From Algoriphagus sp. (lineage in GTDB: Bacteria > Bacteroidota > Bacteroidia > Cytophagales > Cyclobacteriaceae), in NCBI RefSeq assembly GCF_030694375.1, contig NZ_JAUXYL010000046.1:62001-126000 (forward strand): a DNA stretch of 64,000 nt, written 5' to 3'. Below the pieces are notes generated by a model. The model worked only from the letters and a program-made list of their open reading frames with translations. It did not search any database and was not told where the DNA came from. The position numbers and the translations under genes are program-made. Shown piece after piece: positions 1 through 6,995 of this stretch; positions within the stretch are counted from its first letter, which is position 1, and each line of letters begins with the position of its first letter.

Positions 1-2010
1 CTTTCGATTTTTGGGATTCAGGCTTATCATCAAGTCGCCATCCTTGAGGCGGGAGTTTCCAAACTAGGTGAAATGCCCACGCTATCGGCAATGATCAGCC
101 CGAATTTAGGGATATTCACCAATATCGGGACGGCGCATGAGGAAGGGTTTTCAAGTATCGAAGAAAAAATAAAGGAGAAACTTCAACTTTTCTCGCAAAG
201 TCAACTGCTTATTTACTGCAAAGATCAAGCACTTGTGAGCAGAGAAATCGAGGAAACCTTCTCCGCTGATAGGCTGATTTCATGGTCAACCCAAGCTGGC
301 GCCGACTTTGTAGTATCTACCAAAAAACAGGAAACTCAGGCTAAAATTATCCTTATAAAACCTGACCTGAACACCTTTACTTTCCAGGTTCCATTCACAG
401 ATACCGCCTCCATCGAAAACATCACACATGTCATTGTTGCAGCGCTGACATTAGGGCAAGAGATTCCCTCCATACAGGAAGGGCTCAACCACCTCAAGCC
501 CGTGGACATGCGACTCACACTTAAACCAGGCCTGAATGATTCACTGATCATCGATGACACGTATAATAATGACATCGCCGGTCTTAAAGTCGCGCTTGAA
601 TTTCTAAGCCAACAACGACCCAAACGTCGAAAAATCCTGATTCTTTCAGATCTGCTTCAGCAAGGAATTCCTGAAAAAATCTATTCCGAAGTTTCAGAAT
701 TGATCAAATCCTATGGACTCGATCAAATAATAGGTGTCGGAGGTGATGTCAGTGGACTGAGAGATTTTTTCCCAAACCAGTTTAGCAACTATCCTACTAC
801 CGAAGCCCTCCTTCAGTCGATAGATACCGATGCATTTCAAAATGATCTGATTTTGATCACCGGAGCCCGACCATTTGCTTTTGAGCGAATCGTCAACAGG
901 CTTCAGCAGCGAATCCATGGTACCACTTTGGAAATCAATCTGAATGCCCTAACGCATAATTTCAATTTTTTTAAGCGACAAGTACGCCCAGAAACCAAAA
1001 TGATGGTGATGGTCAAAGCGTTTGCCTATGGAGGTGGTGCAGCTGAAATAGCAAACCACCTACAGACCATGGGAGCAGATTACTTGGCTGTGGCATTTTC
1101 TGATGAGGGGGTTTCTCTCAGAAAACAGGGAATTCGTCTCCCAATAATGGTACTCAATCCGGTCGAAGAATCATTCGATTTGCTACGTGAGTTTGATCTC
1201 GAGCCGGTAGTCTTCAGTCCGGAATTTTTCAAAAAACTGGGTCAGTACGCACAAAACCACCAAATCCGGCTGCGTATTCATTTGGATTTGGACACCGGCA
1301 TGCATCGATTGGGTTTTGAAAAGCAACACTTAGGGGAATTGAAAGCTCTGATCCATTCTTTTCCTGAGTTGGGGATTGCGAGTCTCTATACCCATCTAGT
1401 GGGAGCGGATGAAGAAGAGCATGAAGAATTTTCCCTCGACCAGCTCCGACTATTCAAGGAAATGAAGGCGGAAATTGAAGGGGTTTTGGATTATAAACCG
1501 CTGATTCATGCACTCAACTCTGCCGGAATCATACGCTATCCTGAATTTCAGATGGATATGGTTCGATTGGGAATTGGACTTTATGGAGTAGAAGTCACAG
1601 GTAAACGTGACGCTGAATTAAAATCAGTCAGTACGCTGAAAACCACCATTTCTCAAGTAAAAACACTTCCTCCGGGTGCCACTGTAGGTTACTCCAGAAA
1701 AGGAAAATTGCCGCATGGAGGAAAAATCGCCACTTTAGCTATTGGGTATGCCGATGGATATGACCGCAGATTTTCTCAGGGAAAAGGTTACGTCCTGATC
1801 AATGGCAAAAAAGCTTCAGTCATCGGAAATGTATGCATGGATATGACCATGGTGGATGTCAGTGATATCGATGCCAAGGCAGGTGACGAGGCAATTATTT
1901 ACGGAGAGCAAATTTCATTAAAGGAACTCGGCGACCAAATTGGCACCATTCCTTATGAATTGCTGACCAACATCAGCACGCGCGTGAAGCGGGTCTATTA
2001 TTTGGATTAA
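1..2010 (+). CDS. alr: Bifunctional MurF ligase / alanine racemase (5' partial)
   Basis: The reading frame is open from base 1, so the start codon and the ATP-binding part of the MurF half lie outside the window. The first 300 or so residues resemble the middle and C-terminal domains of UDP-MurNAc-tripeptide:D-Ala-D-Ala ligase (NIGTAHEEGF near residue 40, DDTYNNDIAGL near 180). A fold-type III PLP alanine racemase follows from about residue 307. Its PLP lysine is K339 in VKAFAYGGG and its second catalytic base is Tyr564 in VGYSRKGK. The protein would make D-alanine and join D-Ala-D-Ala to the peptidoglycan precursor in the cytoplasm. Fusion of these two steps is a known arrangement in Bacteroidota. 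The next gene starts 23 bases downstream on the same strand. Confidence 0.93.
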   Translation, partial: LSIFGIQAYHQVAILEAGVSKLGEMPTLSAMISPNLGIFTNIGTAHEEGFSSIEEKIKEKLQLFSQSQLLIYCKDQALVSREIEETFSADRLISWSTQAGADFVVSTKKQETQAKIILIKPDLNTFTFQVPFTDTASIENITHVIVAALTLGQEIPSIQEGLNHLKPVDMRLTLKPGLNDSLIIDDTYNNDIAGLKVALEFLSQQRPKRRKILILSDLLQQGIPEKIYSEVSELIKSYGLDQIIGVGGDVSGLRDFFPNQFSNYPTTEALLQSIDTDAFQNDLILITGARPFAFERIVNRLQQRIHGTTLEINLNALTHNFNFFKRQVRPETKMMVMVKAFAYGGGAAEIANHLQTMGADYLAVAFSDEGVSLRKQGIRLPIMVLNPVEESFDLLREFDLEPVVFSPEFFKKLGQYAQNHQIRLRIHLDLDTGMHRLGFEKQHLGELKALIHSFPELGIASLYTHLVGADEEEHEEFSLDQLRLFKEMKAEIEGVLDYKPLIHALNSAGIIRYPEFQMDMVRLGIGLYGVEVTGKRDAELKSVSTLKTTISQVKTLPPGATVGYSRKGKLPHGGKIATLAIGYADGYDRRFSQGKGYVLINGKKASVIGNVCMDMTMVDVSDIDAKAGDEAIIYGEQISLKELGDQIGTIPYELLTNISTRVKRVYYLD

Positions 2011-2033
2011 CCAAATTTCCTCTAAATTTCTCC

Positions 2034-2843
2034 ATGGTTCTGACAAAAAGAAAACTCGCGCACATCGTCTTTGAATCCAATGACAAGGCCTCGAGGACTT
2101 TTGATATCGTGTTGCTTTGGTTAATTTTTGGCTCGATTATAATTGCCATTCTAGACTCTGTCGGCGAACTCCATCTGAAGTATGGTAGGATTTTTTACAT
2201 GCTCGAACTCGGCTTTACTTTCCTCTTCACCCTTGAATATATCCTTCGCATTTGGCTGACCAGCAAAACCCTCAAATACGTCACGAGCTTTTATGGTATT
2301 GTGGATTTAATGGCAATTCTGCCGGTCTACCTCAGTTTTTTTATCGTCAATTCCCAATTGTTATCTGTCATCAGAGCACTCCGCCTGCTAAGAGTGATCC
2401 GTATTTTAAAGCTTGGAAGGTACCTCTCGGAGGCTAATTTTCTCCGGGAATCTCTCAAAGCCAGTGCAGCAAAAATTCAGATTTTCCTTTTTTCGGTATT
2501 GACTATTGTACTGATTATGGGAACACTAATGTTTGTAGTCGAAGGTCCCGAAAACGGTTATACCAGCATACCTGTTGGGATGTATTGGGCGATTGTTACG
2601 CTTACGACGGTAGGATTTGGAGATATCACTCCTCAAACACCGGTTGGACAGCTGCTGTCTTCTCTAATCATGCTGATGGGCTATGCCATCATTGCTGTGC
2701 CCACAGGAATTGTAAGTTCGGAAATGGCTAAAAGAAGAAATTCGGAGCATTTTGAACAGCTAAAAAGCTGTACCTCTTGTGGATTTGACCGATTGGAGCC
2801 AAATGATAAGTTTTGCCGGAAATGTGGACAAAAAACTGATTAA
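2034..2843 (+). CDS. Voltage-gated-type K+ channel with C-terminal zinc ribbon
   Basis: A 269-residue ion transport protein of the six-helix type. Hydrophobic segments S1-S3 occupy roughly residues 22-110. An Arg-rich S4-like helix (IRALRLLRVIRILKLGRYL) follows, then S5, a pore loop with selectivity filter TVGFGD at about 192-197, and S6. The filter has Phe where most K+ channels have Tyr, a tolerated variant. After S6 there is a short linker and a four-cysteine zinc ribbon with C246, C249, C261 and C264. It probably conducts K+ across the inner membrane. The ribbon might act as a cytoplasmic assembly or sensing module, which is inference. Its stop codon overlaps the stop codon of the convergent acetyltransferase gene. 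Confidence 0.88.
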   Translation: MVLTKRKLAHIVFESNDKASRTFDIVLLWLIFGSIIIAILDSVGELHLKYGRIFYMLELGFTFLFTLEYILRIWLTSKTLKYVTSFYGIVDLMAILPVYLSFFIVNSQLLSVIRALRLLRVIRILKLGRYLSEANFLRESLKASAAKIQIFLFSVLTIVLIMGTLMFVVEGPENGYTSIPVGMYWAIVTLTTVGFGDITPQTPVGQLLSSLIMLMGYAIIAVPTGIVSSEMAKRRNSEHFEQLKSCTSCGFDRLEPNDKFCRKCGQKTD

Positions 2844-3301
2844 GTTGGGTTTTTTAGTTTCATGTGTAAGATTGGATAATCCATTCCTGCACCGTCCTTT
2901 TCAGAACGACCGACTACTTCAAATCCAGACTTCTCGTAGAGTTTTCGAGCAGTTTCGTTTTGCTCATTCACATCTACTTCTTTGCAATTCAATTTTACTT
3001 TAGCAAAGTAAAGTAGTAGCTTTCCCATTCCTTTTCCAATCCAAAAAGGATCCAAAAAAAGCATCTCAATTTTTCCGTTCAGCACCCCCAAAAAGCCCAA
3101 AACCTGTTTTTGGTCGTCCAAAAGACAGTGAACTTCAAATTCATTAAAGTCAATGGCCTCGACCATTTTTTTGATTTCCAGAAAATCCCCTCCTGTCAAA
3201 AATTCATGGGTAGCAAGCACTGACTTTTCCCAAACTGTGAGAATTTGCTTCCGAAACGGATGCTGATAGGGCTGGATTGAAAAATTTTTGGAATTCATCA
3301 T
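2840..3301 (-). CDS. GNAT family N-acetyltransferase
   Basis: A 153-residue protein with the GNAT core. The acetyl-CoA loop motif is IGKGMGKLLL, preceded by the strand IEMLFLDPFW, and the C-terminal strand-helix is ARKLYEKSGFEVVGRSEKD. The substrate cannot be read from sequence. The frame could start at 3361, but that would overlap the 3' end of the ClC gene by 41 bases. I chose the first of two adjacent ATG codons (3301 and 3298), which lie just after the ClC stop. It probably shares a transcript with the ClC gene. Its stop overlaps that of the convergent K+ channel gene. Confidence 0.82.
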   Translation of the reverse strand: MMNSKNFSIQPYQHPFRKQILTVWEKSVLATHEFLTGGDFLEIKKMVEAIDFNEFEVHCLLDDQKQVLGFLGVLNGKIEMLFLDPFWIGKGMGKLLLYFAKVKLNCKEVDVNEQNETARKLYEKSGFEVVGRSEKDGAGMDYPILHMKLKNPT

Positions 3302-3320
3302 TCTGTTTTTCTGGTCAATT

Positions 3321-4535
3321 TCAGGGAAGTTTTCCTTTCCACCCCATGTTTTGTGAGGCATAAATACTGCCTTTTCCGCTAAAAAAGTAAGCCACCAAAC
3401 AGGCTAAGCCAAGGAAAATCCCCCCTTCATATCCAAATAGCTCCATGCCCATCACTGTACAAGCCATCGGCGTATTCGTAGCTCCTGAAAATACTCCGAC
3501 AAAGCCCATACTTGCCAATAAGGCCAAGGGTAATGGAATCCACGCCGAAAGTGCATTTCCCAAGGTTGCCCCGGTAAAGAATAGCGGTGTCACTTCGCCT
3601 CCCTTGAAACCCGAACCCAATGTCAATCCGGTCAAACCGGTTTTAACCAACCAATCATACCAAGGCAAGGGCGTTTCGAAAGCCTCCACTATCCTGGGAA
3701 TTCCCAAACCAATGTAAGTCGTCGTCCCAGAGAAGTACACAATCAAGGCAACCAAAGTTCCGCCTATGACCGGACGAAGGGGAGGGTAGGCAATAGTCTT
3801 TTTGAAAAATGCGGAAATGGCATGGCCTGTCTCGGCAAAGAGCCGGGCAGATAGTCCAAAGGCAATTGCCGCCGGAATAACCCAAGCCAAATTTACAAAA
3901 GAGTGAATCGGGATTTCCGGAATGGAATAATGCGTATGCCCAACTCCCCATGCCAATTCACAAGTCCAGTCCGCCACAAATGCGGCTAAAAAAGCCGGGA
4001 AAATTGATTCCCACCGAAACCTTCGTGTCATCATCCACTCCAGCGAAAAAATAGCTCCTGCCAAAGGAGTTCCAAAAACTGAGGCAAAGCCTCCCGCTAT
4101 TCCACAGATAATGATCAGTCGTCTGTTTTCTTGATTGAGTGAAAACCACCTGGTCAGCTGATCTGCCAAGGATCCTCCCATTTGAACAGCCGTTCCTTCC
4201 CGTCCAGCCGATCCTCCAAAAAGATGGGTAATAATTGTCCCAAAAAGAACGAATGGAGTCATTCGCAAGGGAATAGGATTTTTGCTTTGGTACAGCTCTT
4301 CCAGCAGGAGATTATTCCCTTTTGTAGAATTGGCCCCATAATGGTAATAAACATAACCGATACCGAAGCCCGCTAGCGGGAGTAGCGCTATCAGCCAAAG
4401 ATTTGCTTCTCGAAAATTTGTTGCCCAATCCAGAAAAACCAGAAAAATCGCAGATGCTGAGCCTGAAAGAATACCTACCAGAGTAGCCAGTCCAAGCCAA
4501 AGCGCAACGTATCTTGCTAATTCTTTTTCGTTCAC
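3321..4535 (-). CDS. ClC-family anion channel/antiporter, atypical motifs
   Basis: A 404-residue multi-helix membrane protein of the ClC family. The gating-glutamate motif GREGT is at 111-115 (E113), the PLAGAIF helix is at 157-163, and a late Tyr lies in GSIYASQ. The canonical anion-binding motif GSGIP is replaced by GNNLL at 73-77. The position of the internal proton glutamate of ClC-ec1 (E203) aligns to Trp167. The spacing from N74 to E113 is 39 residues. Loss of the central serine and the inner glutamate is what sets the fluoride-transporting CLC-F clade apart from chloride transporters, so fluoride export is possible but unproven. No fluoride riboswitch was recognised in the 150-base upstream gap. 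Confidence 0.85.
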   Translation of the reverse strand: MNEKELARYVALWLGLATLVGILSGSASAIFLVFLDWATNFREANLWLIALLPLAGFGIGYVYYHYGANSTKGNNLLLEELYQSKNPIPLRMTPFVLFGTIITHLFGGSAGREGTAVQMGGSLADQLTRWFSLNQENRRLIIICGIAGGFASVFGTPLAGAIFSLEWMMTRRFRWESIFPAFLAAFVADWTCELAWGVGHTHYSIPEIPIHSFVNLAWVIPAAIAFGLSARLFAETGHAISAFFKKTIAYPPLRPVIGGTLVALIVYFSGTTTYIGLGIPRIVEAFETPLPWYDWLVKTGLTGLTLGSGFKGGEVTPLFFTGATLGNALSAWIPLPLALLASMGFVGVFSGATNTPMACTVMGMELFGYEGGIFLGLACLVAYFFSGKGSIYASQNMGWKGKLP

Positions 4536-4685
4536 GGTTAGAGATTTGGCGCAAAATAAGGTTCAAAACAGAAAAGTGTGTTAAAATCAAAGAAATAAAC
4601 CCAAACTTAATGCTCGGACGTTTGTCTCGAAATCGTACACGTCAACCAATTCCGAGTTTTTAAGGTTACTTTAGAAATTGTCACT

Positions 4686-5579
4686 ATGCAAAATATTTTA
4701 ATCACCGGCGGATCAGGACTGGTAGGTCAGCAAATCACAGAACTACTTGAAAAAAAGGACTATCAAGTCGCGTGGCTGAGTAGAACTGCTCAATCTGGCC
4801 AAAATACTTTCCTCTGGAATATTGAAAAGGGAGAGATTGATCCCGAAGCAATGGAATGGGCAGACGCCATCATCCACTTGGCCGGTGCCGGAGTCGCCGA
4901 AAAACGCTGGACACCAGAACGAAAAAGACTGATTCTCGAATCCCGAACCCAAAGTTCCCAATTACTATTCAAAGCTTTGGAAAGTGCTGAAAATCGACCA
5001 AATACATTTATTTCTGCATCAGCTGTCGGATATTATGGCTTTAATACCGGGACTTCTCTAGTGGATGAGACCAGTGCAGCAGGTTCAGACTTCCTTGCCG
5101 AGGTCGTAAAAGCTTGGGAAAATGAAGTGAAAAAAATGGAAAGTCTTGACATCCGGACAGTCTTACTTCGGATAGGAATAGTATTGGATGCTGAGGGAGG
5201 CGCTTTAGGAGAAATGTTAAAACCACCGGTCGCTGCACCCCTTGGGTCAGGGGATCAGTGGATGAGCTGGATCCACATCGAAGATCTGGCCAGAATGTTT
5301 GTTTTTGCATTGGAAAAAACCACCCTACAGGGAGTCTATAATGCCGTCGCTCCCAACCCCGCAACAAATCAGCAACTCACCCAAGAAGCCGCACATGCCA
5401 AAGGAAAAACTTATATCGGGATCGGAGTTCCGGGTTTCGTTTTGAAACTAGTTTTGGGAGAAATGGCAGCAATGGTGCTTGGAGGCAATCGGGTTTCCTG
5501 CCAAAAAATTCAAAAGGCGGGATTTCAGTTTGAGTTTTATGAATTGTCCGCTGCGCTAAAAGACATATTTCGCAATTGA
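4686..5579 (+). CDS. TIGR01777 family NAD(P)-dependent epimerase-like protein
   Basis: A 297-residue extended short-chain dehydrogenase/epimerase-like protein. The nucleotide-binding glycine motif is GGSGLVGQQ at about residues 7-15, followed by the family signatures IIHLAGAGVAEKRW and SASAVGYYG and a C-terminal DUF1731-like segment. It belongs to the TIGR01777/YfcH group, whose reaction is not established. It is a single-gene unit between the divergent ClC gene and a convergent PIN toxin gene. Confidence 0.88.
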   Translation: MQNILITGGSGLVGQQITELLEKKDYQVAWLSRTAQSGQNTFLWNIEKGEIDPEAMEWADAIIHLAGAGVAEKRWTPERKRLILESRTQSSQLLFKALESAENRPNTFISASAVGYYGFNTGTSLVDETSAAGSDFLAEVVKAWENEVKKMESLDIRTVLLRIGIVLDAEGGALGEMLKPPVAAPLGSGDQWMSWIHIEDLARMFVFALEKTTLQGVYNAVAPNPATNQQLTQEAAHAKGKTYIGIGVPGFVLKLVLGEMAAMVLGGNRVSCQKIQKAGFQFEFYELSAALKDIFRN

Positions 5580-5588
5580 TTGAATTTG

Positions 5589-5975
5589 TCAAACAAAATC
5601 TGAAGTATTTAGAATTCTTAGCCCTTTTATTTTTGAAAAATCTCGAATATTCTTCGTGATCAATACCAAATCCTCCACAATTGCTGTAGCTGCAATAATT
5701 GCGTCAGGTGTTTTGATGGAATAGTTTCTTCTGATCGCAATACAAGTAGATATGATTTCTTGGCTCAACTCAAATACTCGAGAATCGGAAATAAACTCCT
5801 GAATCAATGATTCAATGGTTGGATCTGCTTTCCATGACAAAAGTTCAATTTGAGAAATGATCGAAAGGCATGGACTCTTTTCAAAAATTGGATCTAAAAA
5901 ATCTAAAAAATCTTGAGTTAGATTTTCTGAAAAATAATCGGAAATAATGTTTGAGTCAATCAAATATCCCCCCAT
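5589..5975 (-). CDS. PIN-domain toxin, VapC-like
   Basis: A 128-residue PIN domain ribonuclease. Acidic residues expected at the active site are visible in LIDSNIISDYF near the N-terminus, ISQIELLS near 42-49, and KTPDAIIAATA with LVLITKNIRDF towards the C-terminus. The family cleaves tRNA or rRNA in the cytoplasm when its antitoxin is degraded. The start overlaps the end of the upstream antitoxin gene by 16 bases, so the two are probably translationally coupled. It lies convergent to the epimerase gene with only 9 bases between stops. Confidence 0.9.
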   Translation of the reverse strand: MGGYLIDSNIISDYFSENLTQDFLDFLDPIFEKSPCLSIISQIELLSWKADPTIESLIQEFISDSRVFELSQEIISTCIAIRRNYSIKTPDAIIAATAIVEDLVLITKNIRDFSKIKGLRILNTSDFV

Positions 5976-6175
5976 TCATTTCTTGAAGTTTGAATGTGTT
6001 CCTTCAGGTCCAAACCTTGTTTTTTGGAAAGAATCCCCCTAAACTTCTTCTTCGGGAGAATGAGAGATTCTTTCGGTACTTTATTCAAAACTTTTATCCA
6101 ATGTAATTCCTCTAAATGCGTCAACAAATCTTTTGCTTTTGGATTTGTGATCTCTATGATTACGGTGTCCTGCAT
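5960..6175 (-). CDS. Putative antitoxin of the PIN toxin
   Basis: A 71-residue protein beginning MQDTVIIEITNPKAKDLLTHL, with a basic lysine-rich middle (LPKKKFRGILSKK) and an acidic and Trp-containing tail. It is directly upstream of, and overlaps, the PIN toxin gene, which is the usual antitoxin position. The N-terminal strand resembles small VapB-like or DUF2281-like antitoxins, but I do not recognise a specific family. A perfect 9-bp dyad lies 4 bases upstream of the start, consistent with autoregulation. Confidence 0.78.
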   Translation of the reverse strand: MQDTVIIEITNPKAKDLLTHLEELHWIKVLNKVPKESLILPKKKFRGILSKKQGLDLKEHIQTSRNEWGDI

Positions 6176-6178
6176 TTT

Positions 6179-6197
6179 ATAAATATCTGATATTTAT
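6179..6197. promoter_or_regulatory. Candidate operator of the PIN toxin-antitoxin pair
   Basis: Nine-base arms ATAAATATC and GATATTTAT form a perfect inverted repeat around one central base. It ends 4 bases before the antitoxin ATG. Position and symmetry fit an autoregulatory toxin-antitoxin operator. Binding is inferred. Confidence 0.5.
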
Positions 6198-6247
6198 GGT
6201 ATAAGCACCAATTTTATTCAAAAGTTCGCCAGAAATCTTCAAGAAGT

Positions 6248-6415
6248 TTAAATCCTCTTATTCCTCCCAATCACAAACCAGAGAACCGTTCCCAAAAGAG
6301 GAAGTAAAAGAACAATTAAAATCCAAATCAGCCGGTCATTGGGATTGGCAAAGTTGCTTGTCACTACATCATAAATGGTATAGGCGTAAACGATGATTCC
6401 AAGAAATTTCCACAT
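6248..6415 (-). CDS. Small PLDc_N membrane protein (55 aa)
   Basis: A 55-codon gene read directly from the minus strand. It begins MWKFLGIIVYAYTIYDVV, continues NPNDRLIWILIVLLLPLLG and ends FVIGRNKRI before TAA. It has two hydrophobic helices separated by the short polar loop SNFANPNDRLIW. That loop is the signature of the PLDc_N (phospholipase D N-terminal) small membrane family and is shared with the two genes upstream. The gap to the upstream gene is 3 bases, so this is the last gene of a three-gene unit. Small size makes the call less certain, but the shared motif strongly supports it. Confidence 0.8.
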   Translation of the reverse strand: MWKFLGIIVYAYTIYDVVTSNFANPNDRLIWILIVLLLPLLGTVLWFVIGRNKRI

Positions 6416-6418
6416 AGT

Positions 6419-6643
6419 CTAGTTTGTTTTAGAGTCTTTGCCCAAAATCAAATACGCGATCGGGCCCAAACCGTGAGCAAATAATAAAATGATAATCCAA
6501 ATCAACTTCATGTTGGGGTCCTTGAAATTGGATCGAATCGCATCGATGAGGCAGTAGGCCCAAAGAATAAAATAGGCGATGGAAAACAATAAAAAGAGAA
6601 CTAAAACTCCTCCCCCCATATTTTGAACAAATAATGTTGTCAT
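6419..6643 (-). CDS. Small PLDc_N membrane protein (74 aa)
   Basis: A 74-residue integral membrane protein with two predicted helices, residues about 12-34 and 47-67. They are joined by the polar loop SNFKDPNMKLIWII, matching the PLDc_N pattern. The second helix ends in ...YLILGKDSKTN, similar to the G(R/K) ending of its neighbour. No catalytic HKD motif is present, so it is not a phospholipase. It is the middle of three tandem paralogues. Function is unknown. Single-domain members are often annotated only as PLDc_N or 'cardiolipin synthase N-terminal' proteins. Confidence 0.82.
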   Translation of the reverse strand: MTTLFVQNMGGGVLVLFLLFSIAYFILWAYCLIDAIRSNFKDPNMKLIWIIILLFAHGLGPIAYLILGKDSKTN

Positions 6644-6651
6644 TTTCGAGT

Positions 6652-6903
6652 TTATTTTTTTACGACTTTATTAAAATCGGGGTAAAATCTTCTTTTTTCT
6701 TTTGAACTGCTGCTCATGCTTAAATAAAGGAAAGTGCCGATCACTGGAGCAAAAAGTAACAGGATGATCCAAATCAGTTTTTGATTGGGACCCCGAAACT
6801 CGTTTCTTACGCAATCAAAAAGCGCGTAAACCCAAAATCCCAAGTAAAACAGGACTGATAATTGCCAAAACAGCAAACCATGCCCTGGAGTAATCAAATC
6901 CAT
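6652..6903 (-). CDS. Small PLDc_N membrane protein (83 aa)
   Basis: An 83-residue protein and the first gene of the tandem trio. The N-terminal helix (FWQLSVLFYLGFWVYALFD), loop NEFRGPNQKLIWIILLLFAP and second helix match its two neighbours. It adds a basic cytoplasmic-type tail of about 20 residues (SSSSKEKRRFYPDFNKVVKK). The three proteins share the same core but differ in termini, suggesting duplication and divergence. They may form hetero-oligomers, but that is speculative. Its start faces the divergent M14 peptidase gene across 92 bases. Confidence 0.82.
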   Translation of the reverse strand: MDLITPGHGLLFWQLSVLFYLGFWVYALFDCVRNEFRGPNQKLIWIILLLFAPVIGTFLYLSMSSSSKEKRRFYPDFNKVVKK

Positions 6904-6995
6904 ATCGATTCTTCAATTATTTTTACCATCAGTCCAAAATAGCTTTTTTTGACAAAACTTAGTAAGAATTTAGTCCAAAGTTTAAAACTTAACCC

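Noticed and set aside
3302..3361. Longer start of the GNAT gene at 3361
   Set aside because: It would overlap the ClC coding sequence by 41 bases, and the first residues do not look like a GNAT N-terminus.
4536..4685. Fluoride riboswitch upstream of the ClC gene
   Set aside because: I looked for the conserved GGNGAUGG-type core on the minus strand and did not see it.
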